Below, piece by piece: positions 6,441 through 13,430 of a stretch of 47,450 nt of DNA. Below the pieces are notes generated by a model. The model was not told where the DNA came from and did no database searches. It saw only the letters and a list, made by a program, of their open reading frames with translations. Each line of letters starts with the position of its first letter. The first letter of the stretch is position 1. This DNA comes from Patescibacteria group bacterium (GTDB taxonomy: Bacteria > Patescibacteriota > Patescibacteriia > UBA9934 > GWF2-40-263), in contig JAHJAM010000019.1 of the NCBI GenBank assembly GCA_018814025.1, positions 1 to 47,450 of the forward strand, written 5' to 3'. Both the position numbers and the translations under genes were made by a program.

Positions 6441-7442
6441 TTATAATTCTTGACTGGCTAATTCGTCCGGCCAATCAAAGGTTTTAAAGGTCCAAGCGGC
6501 TAAGGCCTTGGCGTCTTGGAAACGCCCGTCTTTCGTGTAAGAACCCAGGACGACCACGATAATTTCATGCACGTTGTTTTCGGAAATCAACGAACCGAAG
6601 CAGTAGCCGGCCTCGGGCAAAAAACCGGTTTTGCCGCCCACAATCTTGTACGGGTCTTGATTCAAGAAAGAGCCGAGAAGTTCATCGGTGCTGGCGATAT
6701 AATAGGCGCGGCCGGATGAGCCCGTGAACACGGCCGCGGGCAGCTGGGTGGCGGTGCGGATGATTTCGTTGGCCATGGCCCAATCAATGAGTTTGACGAT
6801 GTCGTGAACCACGGAACGGTTTTCCGAAGACAAGCCCGTGGAATCCACGAAAGTGGTGTTCTGCATGCCCAGGGCCGCGGCTTTTTCATTCATGCGAGCC
6901 ACAAAATCACCCAAGCTCAAGCCGGAAAGCCGAACCAGAGCCGCGGTAGCGGAGTTGTCAGAACCGATCAGGCTGGCGTGCAGCAAATCGCGAATCGTGA
7001 TCTCGTCAGCGACTTGAATATGCTGCGTGGCGCCGGAGCGGAGGTCTTCGGATTGAAGGCTGGCCCGGGCGGCCAAATCCGGATTGCCATCGAGAAATAC
7101 CAGCGCGGTCATGAGCTTAACCAGGCTGCCGATCGAACGCGGTTCCGCGGAATTTTTCTCAAACAGAATTTTGCCCGTGGCTCGATCCACCACGGTGGCG
7201 CTGACCGCGCTGGTCACTACGCCGATGCTATTGGGATCGAGTTTCACCGGCTCCAGAGCTGCGTCTTTGGATTCGGGAAAATCCCGACCCAATAAATCCA
7301 TGGCTTCAAACACGGCCGCGGTTTGCACCCGCTCCCCGGCTTCGGGCAAGGTGGCGGCCATTTCAATCAAAGCCGTGTCTGGCGGAAACATCTGCAAGAG
7401 GCTGGTGGCTAAAACTAATTGAGCGACTAAACGAAAAACCAT
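6441..7442 (-). CDS. dacA: D-alanyl-D-alanine carboxypeptidase (peptidase S11)
   Basis: 333 residues. All three penicillin-binding motifs are present: S106-x-x-K (SLVK), S161-D-N (SDN) and K271-T-G (KTG). It trims the terminal D-Ala of peptidoglycan stem peptides outside the membrane. The hydrophobic N-terminus (MVFRLVAQLVLATSLLQMF) is a signal peptide or anchor. About 50 residues of linker precede the catalytic domain, and there is no C-terminal PBP5-type beta domain or amphipathic anchor. Its start lies two bases after the scpB stop. Confidence 0.93.
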   Translation of the reverse strand: MVFRLVAQLVLATSLLQMFPPDTALIEMAATLPEAGERVQTAAVFEAMDLLGRDFPESKDAALEPVKLDPNSIGVVTSAVSATVVDRATGKILFEKNSAEPRSIGSLVKLMTALVFLDGNPDLAARASLQSEDLRSGATQHIQVADEITIRDLLHASLIGSDNSATAALVRLSGLSLGDFVARMNEKAAALGMQNTTFVDSTGLSSENRSVVHDIVKLIDWAMANEIIRTATQLPAAVFTGSSGRAYYIASTDELLGSFLNQDPYKIVGGKTGFLPEAGYCFGSLISENNVHEIIVVVLGSYTKDGRFQDAKALAAWTFKTFDWPDELASQEL

Positions 7443-7444
7443 AA

Positions 7445-7999
7445 TTATTCCTCGGCGTTTTTAGCGGCTAATTCTTGAATCATGGCCGTAATTTTTTCAT
7501 TGTCATGTAGGGTTTGATAATCAGGCAGCTGGCTGATATCGGTTAAGCCCAAATGGCGCAAAAGCCGGGTGGAAATGGTGTAAACCGGCTGAAGCTTGGC
7601 TTGATCTTCCCGTTCCTCCACCAAGGCGCGCATTAAAAGATTGCGAATGATAATAGAACAATTAATGCCGCGGATTTGTTCGATTTCCGGTTTGGTGATG
7701 GGACCGCGATAAGCGATGATGGTCAAGGTTTCCAATTGTGGACGAGTTAATTCGCCGGAGACTTCTTGTTTGAGAAAATTTGATAAGACTTCGCTTTGGT
7801 TGGGATTGGAAACAAATTGGAGTTTGCGATCATGCTCAACCAAATGAATGCCGGACTCTTCGGTATTAAAACGAGTTCGAATATCCGCCACGGCTTCCTG
7901 CAAAACTTCATCCGAAACATCCAGGGTCTTTTTGATTAAAGACAGAGGCGTGGGTTTGGCGGAAGCGAACAGCATTGATTCAATTGAGGTGGTGAGCAT
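7445..7999 (-). CDS. scpB: Segregation and condensation protein B
   Basis: 184 residues. Two winged-helix domains: the first from SIESMLFASAKPTPLSLIKKTL, the second carrying LTRPQLETLTIIAYRGPITKPEIEQIRGINC, the family signature. ScpB dimers bind ScpA, the kleisin that bridges the two SMC heads, so the product acts in chromosome condensation. The SMC gene is not in this window. It is separated from scpA by 80 bases that contain a three-unit tandem repeat, and coupled to dacA downstream. Confidence 0.95.
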   Translation of the reverse strand: MLTTSIESMLFASAKPTPLSLIKKTLDVSDEVLQEAVADIRTRFNTEESGIHLVEHDRKLQFVSNPNQSEVLSNFLKQEVSGELTRPQLETLTIIAYRGPITKPEIEQIRGINCSIIIRNLLMRALVEEREDQAKLQPVYTISTRLLRHLGLTDISQLPDYQTLHDNEKITAMIQELAAKNAEE

Positions 8000-8009
8000 A
8001 GGAAGTTAG

Positions 8010-8072
8010 AAACTTACGATACAGGTTGGAAACAATTTAATACAGGTGGTTAAACTGACGATGTGGGTGGTT
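8010..8072. repeat. Three-unit degenerate tandem repeat between scpA and scpB
   Basis: On the minus strand three adjoining units of 21, 22 and 20 bases (8072-8052, 8051-8030, 8029-8010). Each runs from an AACC-type start through a T/CATCGT- or TATTAA-like middle to an xGTTT end. Units 2 and 3 share CCTGTAT; units 1 and 3 share ATCGT-AGTTT. Confidence 0.7.
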
Positions 8073-8079
8073 GAGGGAA

Positions 8080-8781
8080 CTAATCGACATGCGTGATCTG
8101 AATATCAGAGAAACCGTCTTTTTGCACGGCTTTGACCAAGCGGCTTTTGACCAGTTCAAGCAGAGCCAGGAAACTGACCACCACTTCGATTTTTGATTTG
8201 CTGCCTTTGATCAAATCGGAAAAAGCTAAATTGGCTCGCTGTTGGATGACTTGGTGAATTTGATTGATGCGCTGTTGAACCGAGATCACCCGCCGCATGG
8301 ACTCCTGCTGAAGCAGGAAGAAGGGTTCGAGTCTTTTCAACAAACGACGGAAAGCATCGTGCAATTCTAAAGTGCCGGCGTTCTCGGGCGGGGCAAATTC
8401 CGTGCTGGGCTGGGCTTCGGCTTTCTCTCGAGCAAACAAATAGGTCGGGGCCGCGTAAAGTTCTTCCAAATGCTTGGTGGCGGCCACAAATTCCTGATAC
8501 ATTTTCAACTGATCAGCCAGCAGGGAAACTTCTTCATCTTCCTCTTGAGGCAAAGGCAAAATGGCTTTGGATTTGATATAGAGCAAACGCGTAGCGATGA
8601 TGAGAAAATCCGCCAGTTCTTCTGGAGGGACATCCTGCTTTTCCACGTAGGCCAAAAATTCTTCAGTGACTTGGGCCAGGGAGATTTCCGTGATCGGCAG
8701 CTCCTGCTTTTGGATCAGTTCTAAAAGCAAATGAAGAGGCCCGGAGAAGCGCTCTTGTTTGATCGCGAAGTCATTGGCCAT
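8080..8781 (-). CDS. scpA: Segregation and condensation protein A
   Basis: 233 residues from the ATG at 8781 (MANDFAIKQERFSGPLHLLLELIQ). ScpA is the kleisin of the SMC-ScpAB complex. The N-terminal helical domain holds FSGPLHLLLELI, ITEISLAQVTEEFLAYV and the LLYIKSKAILP signature. The C-terminal winged helix ends in FLALLELVKSRLV and DIQITH. The frame is open 13 codons further upstream, but that start lies inside the promoter. First gene of the operon scpA-scpB-dacA-exporter-glycosyltransferase. Confidence 0.95.
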   Translation of the reverse strand: MANDFAIKQERFSGPLHLLLELIQKQELPITEISLAQVTEEFLAYVEKQDVPPEELADFLIIATRLLYIKSKAILPLPQEEDEEVSLLADQLKMYQEFVAATKHLEELYAAPTYLFAREKAEAQPSTEFAPPENAGTLELHDAFRRLLKRLEPFFLLQQESMRRVISVQQRINQIHQVIQQRANLAFSDLIKGSKSKIEVVVSFLALLELVKSRLVKAVQKDGFSDIQITHVD

Positions 8782-8791
8782 AGATAAAGTT

Positions 8792-8820
8792 ATTGTACAA
8801 GAAATTGAGGACGCGGGCAA
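8792..8820 (-). promoter_or_regulatory. Promoter of the scpA operon
   Basis: Minus strand TTGCCC (8820-8815), 17 bases, TACAAT (8797-8792). The start is predicted near 8785, about four bases before the scpA ATG, so the message is close to leaderless. Confidence 0.72.
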
Positions 8821-8823
8821 TTT

Positions 8824-8854
8824 TAAAACCCCTGGCCTTTGGCCGGGGGTTTTT
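8824..8854 (-). terminator. Terminator of aspS
   Basis: Stem AAACCCCTGGCC, loop TTT, GGCCGGGGGTTT, followed on the minus strand by TTTTAAAA. It ends the aspS transcript and lies just upstream of the scpA promoter. Confidence 0.87.
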
Positions 8855-8867
8855 GGCTAAGTTGGGC

Positions 8868-10268
8868 TTATTTTTTCACTTGGATGTGAACGTCATTTAA
8901 TGCTTTGTCCGGAACCGGGCTGGGCGCGCCCATCATCAGGTCTCGGCCGTCTCCGGTTTTGGGAAAAGCGATGACTTCGCGAATATTCTTTTCTCCGCAC
9001 AAGATGGCCACCAACCGATCTAAGCCGAAAGCGATGCCGCCGTGGGGCGGAGCGCCGAAGGAAAAAGCTTCGAACATGTGCCCGAATTTTTCATTGATAT
9101 CATCTTCGGACAAACCCATGATTTCAAAGACGCGGCGCAAAGCCTCGGGCTCGTGGTTGCGGATTGAGCCGCCGCCGATTTCAAAACCGTTCAAGACAAT
9201 GTCGTATTGGGAAGTAAGGATTTCATCAATCCCCTCTTTGGCCATCAACTTGTCATGATGTTCGGGCACGGCGCGGGAAAATGGATTGTGCGTGAAAGTC
9301 CAACCGCCGTCTTGGGTCTTTTAAAAAAACGGGAAATCAATCACCCAACAGAAAGCGAGCACGTTGGGATCGTTGGGATCCTGGCGCAAATCCGGACGGT
9401 CCGTGCCGTATTTCTCCATGGCTTCCTTGTAGGACAGGCGCGGGAAAGGGGTTTCTTGAATGGTCTTGGCCGGAGCTAAAGTCTTGACCAGTTCGATCAG
9501 CAAAGCCTCAATCAGGGCCATCACATCCTCGCGCTCGACGAAGCTCATTTCCAAATCCATTTGCGTGAATTCGGGCTGGCGATCCCCTCTTTGATCCTCA
9601 TCGCGAAAACAGCGCGCGATTTGGAAATAGCGCTCCAGGCCGGCCACCATTAAAAGCTGTTTAAACTGCTGGGGGGATTGGGGTAGGACGTAGAATTTAC
9701 CTGCATGCAAACGAGACGGAACCAGGTACTCGCGCGCGCCTTCGGGCGTATCTTTAGTGAGACAAGGCGTTTCCACTTCCACGAAATCGCGGGTGCGCAA
9801 ATAGCCGCGCAAGAAAGCGACAATTTGGTCGCGGTAGCGAATGTTTTTTTGCACCCGATCGGAGCGCAAATCCAAATAGCGATATTTCAGGCGCAATTCC
9901 TCATTGATCGGACTGGTGTCTTTATCAACTTCAAACGGCGGGGTTTCTGAGCTGTTTAAGATGGTGAGCTTTTGGATGCCGACTTCGATTTCACCCGTGG
10001 CCATGTCCGGATTAACTTGCTTGGCGCCGCGTTTTTGCACCGCGCCTTCGATCTGAACCACATACTCAGGCTTGAGCGCATCCACGGCTTTGATGGTTTC
10101 TTCATCCAAGTCCGGCTTGTAACAGACCACCTGGACCACGCCGGTGCCGTCGCGCAGATCGATAAACACGAGCTTATCGCCCATGGTGCGGATGGTTTTG
10201 GCCCAGCCGTTCAAGCGAACCGTTTCGCCAGCTTTGTTAGGGGTTTCTTTAATCCAAGTTCTTTCCAT
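8868..10268 (-). pseudogene. aspS: Aspartyl-tRNA synthetase interrupted by one in-frame TAA
   Basis: Charges tRNA-Asp. The 5' part (10268 to the TAA at 9323-9321, 315 residues) has the OB-fold anticodon domain, YRYLDLRSD, QSPQQFKQLLM and motif 2 (FRDEDQRGDRQPEFTQ), and stops right after WVIDFPFF. The same frame goes on at once with KTQDGGWTFTHNPFS, then VLNGFEIGGGSIRNH and motif 3 (GIAFGLDRLVAIL), ending at 8868. Relatives usually have Glu after FPxF, so one change (GAA to TAA) explains the break. A GTG at 9269 could restart translation, but neither half has all motifs. The total of about 466 codons is short because the GAD insertion is missing. It could be a true nonsense mutation, a minority allele or an assembly error; the gene is normally essential. 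Confidence 0.9.
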
Positions 10269-10292
10269 AAAGATGAGGTTAATAGTGCGTAA

Positions 10293-10321
10293 ATCTTACT
10301 AAGAATTAGGGGTTTGCGCAA
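10293..10321 (-). promoter_or_regulatory. Promoter of aspS
   Basis: Minus strand TTGCGC (10321-10316), 17 bases, TAAGAT (10298-10293). The start is near 10286, giving an untranslated leader of about 17 bases. Confidence 0.6.
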
Positions 10322-10330
10322 TGAGACCCC

Positions 10331-10368
10331 CTTACGAGGTTTCTTACGATCGTACAAAACCTCGTAAG
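10331..10368. repeat. Nested palindrome upstream of aspS
   Basis: CTTACGAGGTTT (10331-10342) pairs with AAACCTCGTAAG (10357-10368). Its 14-base loop contains a second perfect palindrome, TACGATCGTA (10345-10354). There is no T-run, so it is not an ordinary terminator. It sits about 10 bases upstream of the aspS -35 box. Confidence 0.8.
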
Positions 10369-10480
10369 GCGAGCGTAATTGATAAATGATGATTTCATTG
10401 TGTTTTTTCATAATTTGTAAATATCCGCAAACGAGAAAATATCCGATCGTATGTTTTCCGTAAGGGCACTGCATATAAAT

Positions 10481-10508
10481 AAAAAGCCGCCTGGCAAAGC
10501 CGGGCGGC
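10481..10508 (-). terminator. Terminator of the first DUF5701-like gene
   Basis: Minus strand GCCGCCCGGC, loop TTT, GCCAGGCGGC, then TTTTTATTTAT. It closes a single-gene transcript. Confidence 0.9.
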
Positions 10509-10556
10509 GGAGAGAAGAGGGATCAAAAAGAGAAAAGGATCAAAGGGTTGAGGGGT

Positions 10557-11306
10557 TCACTCCCGGCAGGAAGCGGCACCGCAGAACGAGATGGCAACAT
10601 CGTCGTGGCGCCAGCAGAGCCCGGCCCGGCCGTCCCAGACCTCGAGGGAGGCACAGCCGTCACGGTACTCGGCGAGAACCGAACCTGGTAGATCCATAAC
10701 GTGCTCGTCCTCGCGCGCACAGTCCGGGAAGTGCAGGTAGCAACAGATGCCCGCGAGGTCCGTGCCCGAGAACTCGCCGTTCTTGAGTTCGTCGCGACAG
10801 GTGCTGGGTTTGCGCTTGTGGTTGCGGCGTCCGTCGTGCATGCGCACCCACTTGGGCGCCTGGGAAGTGGCGTGGCGCTCGTCGTAGGGCTCGAGGGTCT
10901 GATCGTCAGCGTTGAAAACCACGCCAATCAATCGGCAAGTCTTGACGATGCTCTGCAAGCGAGGCTCTGTGAGCACGAGCATAGGCTTGTCCGGATCGTC
11001 GGCCTTGAGGTGCTCGGGCACTTCGGGGATGGTGGCGAGGTAGTTCTCGAACTTCTCGTATCCGAGCTCGCGGCCGAAGCCCTTGTCCCAGAACCGCTTG
11101 GCCTGGATGACGCGGAGGTCGTCGGACTGGCCGGACTTCCGGGCGCCTTTCTTGCGAGCTGCCTTCTGGCCGGCCACTCCCCCGTCGGTCAGGCGGCGGA
11201 TCAGCTCTTCGACCTCGGAGCCGAGGCCGGGCTGGTTGCGCCTGAGGCGCGCTTTTTGAATCTCATGCAATTGCGCGATGTGGGCCACAGTGAAAAGATC
11301 GGACAT
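10557..11306 (-). CDS. DUF5701-like protein, copy 1
   Basis: 249 residues from the ATG at 11306, preceded by Shine-Dalgarno GGAGGAG at 5-base spacing; an ATG four codons earlier would put that motif inside the gene. Function unknown. The N-terminal third is basic and variable (RKKGARKSGQ). The conserved part begins RVIQAKRFWDKGFGRELGYEKF, then TIPEVPEHLKADDPDKP, LEPYDERHA, PKWVRMHDGRRNHKRKPSTC, CCYLHFPDC, HVMDLPGS and a final CGAASCRE. Cys and His residues recur, so metal binding is possible. The end has the order of DUF5701 (tail G-x-A-S-C), and from memory such proteins occur in several copies in Parcubacteria. Codons are richer in GAG and CTC than in neighbouring genes. A near twin lies at 32767-33483. 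Confidence 0.85.
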   Translation of the reverse strand: MSDLFTVAHIAQLHEIQKARLRRNQPGLGSEVEELIRRLTDGGVAGQKAARKKGARKSGQSDDLRVIQAKRFWDKGFGRELGYEKFENYLATIPEVPEHLKADDPDKPMLVLTEPRLQSIVKTCRLIGVVFNADDQTLEPYDERHATSQAPKWVRMHDGRRNHKRKPSTCRDELKNGEFSGTDLAGICCYLHFPDCAREDEHVMDLPGSVLAEYRDGCASLEVWDGRAGLCWRHDDVAISFCGAASCRE

Positions 11307-11418
11307 ATGCTCCTCCATCCCTTGGCGTCCTCACAACAGCTGGCGCCATTGCTTTGGCTACCCAAGGACAGATTCCGCGATTCCGTCGCGAACGGGTTCC
11401 GGCCGGGCTGGCCAGATA
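11307..11418 (-). promoter_or_regulatory. Structured 5' leader of DUF5701-like copy 1
   Basis: About 112-base leader between the predicted start and the ATG. CGCGA-CGGAA-TCGCG forms an upstream hairpin. CCTTGG (11367-11362) can pair with CCAAGG (11325-11320), closing three bases before the Shine-Dalgarno. TGGCG/CGCCA can pair as an alternative. The twin gene at 33483 has the same layout with changed but still pairing bases (ATCTTGG/CCAAGAT). This suggests a cis-acting RNA that controls access to the ribosome site. Confidence 0.55.
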
Positions 11419-11424
11419 ACGGTT

Positions 11425-11454
11425 TAGATAATCATGAAAATGAGTTTCTGTCAA
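11425..11454 (-). promoter_or_regulatory. Promoter of DUF5701-like copy 1
   Basis: Minus strand TTGACA (11454-11449), 18 bases, TATCTA (11430-11425), or TTATCT with 17 bases. The start is near 11418. Confidence 0.68.
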
Positions 11455-11486
11455 GATAATCGGGCGGTGTTGAGTCAAAAGAAATG

Positions 11487-11525
11487 AAAAACCGCCCGGT
11501 CGATAAACAACAGGACGGTTTTTCA
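11487..11525 (-). terminator. Terminator of the small membrane protein gene
   Basis: Minus strand AAAAACCGTCC, loop of about 15 bases, GGGCGGTTTTT. One G-T pair in the stem. Confidence 0.68.
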
Positions 11526-11574
11526 GGCGCTGTCCGGAAGAGGATCCGGCAGCGGATCGTCATCTTTCTTCATA

Positions 11575-11901
11575 TTATGAAGCTGGGTGGGAAACGGACT
11601 TGTCTTGAAGCCGCTTCGCGTGACGGAAATAAGCGGTACTGGCCATGGTGCCCAAAGCGCAACCGGCCGCGTACAGAGCTACAAAGCTGAGGTTGTGGAT
11701 TTGTTCGACCACATTTTCCAGCACGTAGTACCAGATCATGATGTTGATAACCGTCATGATCCCGCCAGCCACTATTTGGGTTTCGCTTACGAATTTGGTC
11801 CAGGTGGCAATCACCACCATTTCCAAGATCCCAACAAAAAAGATAAACATAATGGCTTCTTGAATTATGAATAGAGCGGGCGCGTTTTCGACTTTTACCA
11901 T
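11575..11901 (-). CDS. Small membrane protein, UPF0316/DUF5698-like
   Basis: 108 residues from the ATG at 11901. Three hydrophobic segments: ALFIIQEAIMFIFFVGILEMVVIA, IMTVINIMIWYYVLENVV and LSFVALYAAGCALGTMASTAY. The last, with a G-x-A-x-G-T pattern, and the E-x-x-I-W-Y-x-x-x-x-x-x-x-x start of the second helix resemble the membrane part of the UPF0316 (YebE/DUF2179) family, here without the soluble C-terminal domain. A TTG at 11937 would add 12 residues, but those codons form a stable hairpin, so the ATG is preferred. Own promoter and terminator. The role is unknown. Confidence 0.7.
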   Translation of the reverse strand: MVKVENAPALFIIQEAIMFIFFVGILEMVVIATWTKFVSETQIVAGGIMTVINIMIWYYVLENVVEQIHNLSFVALYAAGCALGTMASTAYFRHAKRLQDKSVSHPAS

Positions 11902-11967
11902 TTTTCCGCCAGACGCGTTCTGGGCGGAAAAAAGCAAAAAACGCCAGTTTTTGCCAACGCTTTTTGC
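11902..11967 (-). promoter_or_regulatory. Leader with two overlapping hairpins before the small membrane protein
   Basis: Hairpin 1: AGCAAAAA pairs with TTTTTGCT and is followed by TTTTTT, resembling a terminator. Hairpin 2: TTTTTCCGCC pairs with GGCGGAAAAA, with AGA/TCT inside, and ends directly before the ATG at 11901. The two share the T-run, so forming one would limit the other. This could work as attenuation or as a start-site lock. Confidence 0.5.
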
Positions 11968-11973
11968 TCTGAA

Positions 11974-12002
11974 AATATAACTGATTTTGAGGTTTTGGTC
12001 AA
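11974..12002 (-). promoter_or_regulatory. Promoter of the small membrane protein gene
   Basis: Minus strand TTGACC (12002-11997), 17 bases, TATATT (11979-11974). The -35 box overlaps the asnS stop codon. Confidence 0.7.
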
Positions 12003-13297
12003 GGGCTCTTGCGGTTGATCAGGCGCGGGAACGGGATGGTTTCGCGCACATGCTCCAAACCGCAGATCCAGGCCACTAAACGCTCTAAACCGTAGCCGAA
12101 GCCGGAATGCGGGACGCTGCCGTATCGGCGCAGGTCTAAATACCAGTCAAAATCCTTTGGATCTAAATGGTGTTCATTGATGCGCTTCAACAGTTCATCA
12201 TAATCATCTTCGCGCTGCGATCCGCCGATAATTTCGCCGTAGCCCTCGGGCGCTAACAGATCATTATTTAAAACCCGAGTCGGATCGGCCGGGTCGCGCT
12301 TCATGTAAAAAGCTTTGACCGCGGCCGGATATTTCTCAATAAAAATCGGTCGGTCGTACTGCTTGGTCAAAATAGTTTCATCATCCCCGCCCAAGTCGTC
12401 CAGATCGCCGATATCGCTGCCGAGTTCGCGTAATTTGGCGATGGCCTCGGCGTGGGTCATTCGGACAAACGGAGCTTGAATTTTTTCCAAAACAGAAACA
12501 TCGCGCTCCAAAATTTTCAGTTCGGATTGGTTTTGCTTCAGCACTTCGGACACGATGCGAACTACCAATTCCTCTTGGGTCTTAAGGTTATCTTCATGAG
12601 TGGCATAAGCGGCCTCGGCATCCATCATCCAAAACTCGGTGAGGTGGCGGCGGGTTTTGGATTTTTCCGCCCGAAAGACCGGCCCAAAATCAAAACACTT
12701 GCCCAGGCTCATGATGCCGGCTTCCAAATAAAGCTGGCCGGACTGGGTGAGATAAGCTTGGCCCAGATCAAAATAATCCATGGCAAACAATTCGGTGGTG
12801 CCTTCGCAAGCGCTCGGAGTCAAAATCGGCGAATCAAATTTGATGAAGCTATTTTCATGAAAATAATCGTAAGTGGCGCGGATGATGGTGTCGCGCACGC
12901 GCAAAATCGCCCATTGCTTTTCGGAGCGCAGCCAGAGGTGGCGATTATCCAAAAGAAAATCCGGACCGTGTTCTTTTTTGCCAATGGGATAATCCTCGGG
13001 CGCGACTTGTACGACTTCAATACCCTTGCCCTCTAATTCAAAACCGGAGGGGGCGCGAGTGTCGGCTTTCACCAAACCCGTGACTTTGACGGACGACTCA
13101 ATGCGCAGCGATTGCAAAGCTTCCCATTGCTCATCGGATAAATCAGCTTTAGAAAAAACCACTTGCACGCGGCCGGAGCCGTCGCGGAATTGTAAAAAGA
13201 AAATCTTGCCGCTTGAGCGGAAGTTGTAGCACCAGCCTTGGAGGGTGATTTCTTGGCCGGAGTGTTGGGAGATTTGGGAGACGGTGGTGGTTTCCAT
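11999..13297 (-). CDS. asnS: Asparaginyl-tRNA synthetase
   Basis: 432 residues. A class II enzyme that charges tRNA-Asn. OB-fold anticodon-binding part at residues 15-105 (TLQGWCYNFRSSGKIFFLQFRDGSG). Motif 1 at about 150 (FDSPILTPSACEGTTELF), motif 2 (GPVFRAEKSKTRRHLTEFWMMDAE) and motif 3 (SGFGYGLERLVAWICG) near the end. SACEGTTELF and GEIIGGSQRE separate AsnRS from AspRS. Length is normal. The start METTTVSQ at 13297 follows a repeat-rich spacer and has no Shine-Dalgarno. Confidence 0.95.
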   Translation of the reverse strand: METTTVSQISQHSGQEITLQGWCYNFRSSGKIFFLQFRDGSGRVQVVFSKADLSDEQWEALQSLRIESSVKVTGLVKADTRAPSGFELEGKGIEVVQVAPEDYPIGKKEHGPDFLLDNRHLWLRSEKQWAILRVRDTIIRATYDYFHENSFIKFDSPILTPSACEGTTELFAMDYFDLGQAYLTQSGQLYLEAGIMSLGKCFDFGPVFRAEKSKTRRHLTEFWMMDAEAAYATHEDNLKTQEELVVRIVSEVLKQNQSELKILERDVSVLEKIQAPFVRMTHAEAIAKLRELGSDIGDLDDLGGDDETILTKQYDRPIFIEKYPAAVKAFYMKRDPADPTRVLNNDLLAPEGYGEIIGGSQREDDYDELLKRINEHHLDPKDFDWYLDLRRYGSVPHSGFGYGLERLVAWICGLEHVRETIPFPRLINRKSP

Positions 13298-13344
13298 AGG
13301 AATGTGATTTATGGTAGAGAGTAGAATCGCTCGCTTTGCTCGCT

Positions 13345-13368
13345 GTAGAAAGTGAATTCACTTTCTAC
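13345..13368. repeat. Perfect 24-base palindrome upstream of asnS
   Basis: GTAGAAAGTGAA (13345-13356) joined directly to its reverse complement. The words GTAGAGAGTAGAA and TTCTACTCTCTA around it form a second, overlapping inverted pair (about 13313-13325 with 13363-13374). It lies in the 133-base spacer between recO and asnS. Confidence 0.85.
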
Positions 13369-13430
13369 TCTCTACTTTCTTCCTTTCTACTTTATCAATA
13401 TGAACCTTAGTTTAGCGAAAATATTCGTGT

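Noticed and set aside
8010-8072. CRISPR array
   Set aside because: Three degenerate adjoining units without spacers or cas genes. It is a tandem repeat, not CRISPR. No CRISPR array was seen anywhere in the window.
9315-9325. Stop-codon recoding as the explanation for the aspS interruption
   Set aside because: Known CPR recoding concerns TGA, not TAA. TAA, TAG and TGA all end real genes in this window.
10211-10474. Minus-strand frame of 87 codons overlapping the aspS start
   Set aside because: It spans the aspS promoter and the nested palindrome and overlaps the start of aspS in another frame.
10701-11459. Long plus-strand open frame (252 codons) opposite DUF5701-like copy 1
   Set aside because: It is the mirror of a GC-rich gene with few TTA/CTA/TCA codons. 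The minus frame has the promoter, Shine-Dalgarno, terminator and conserved twin.
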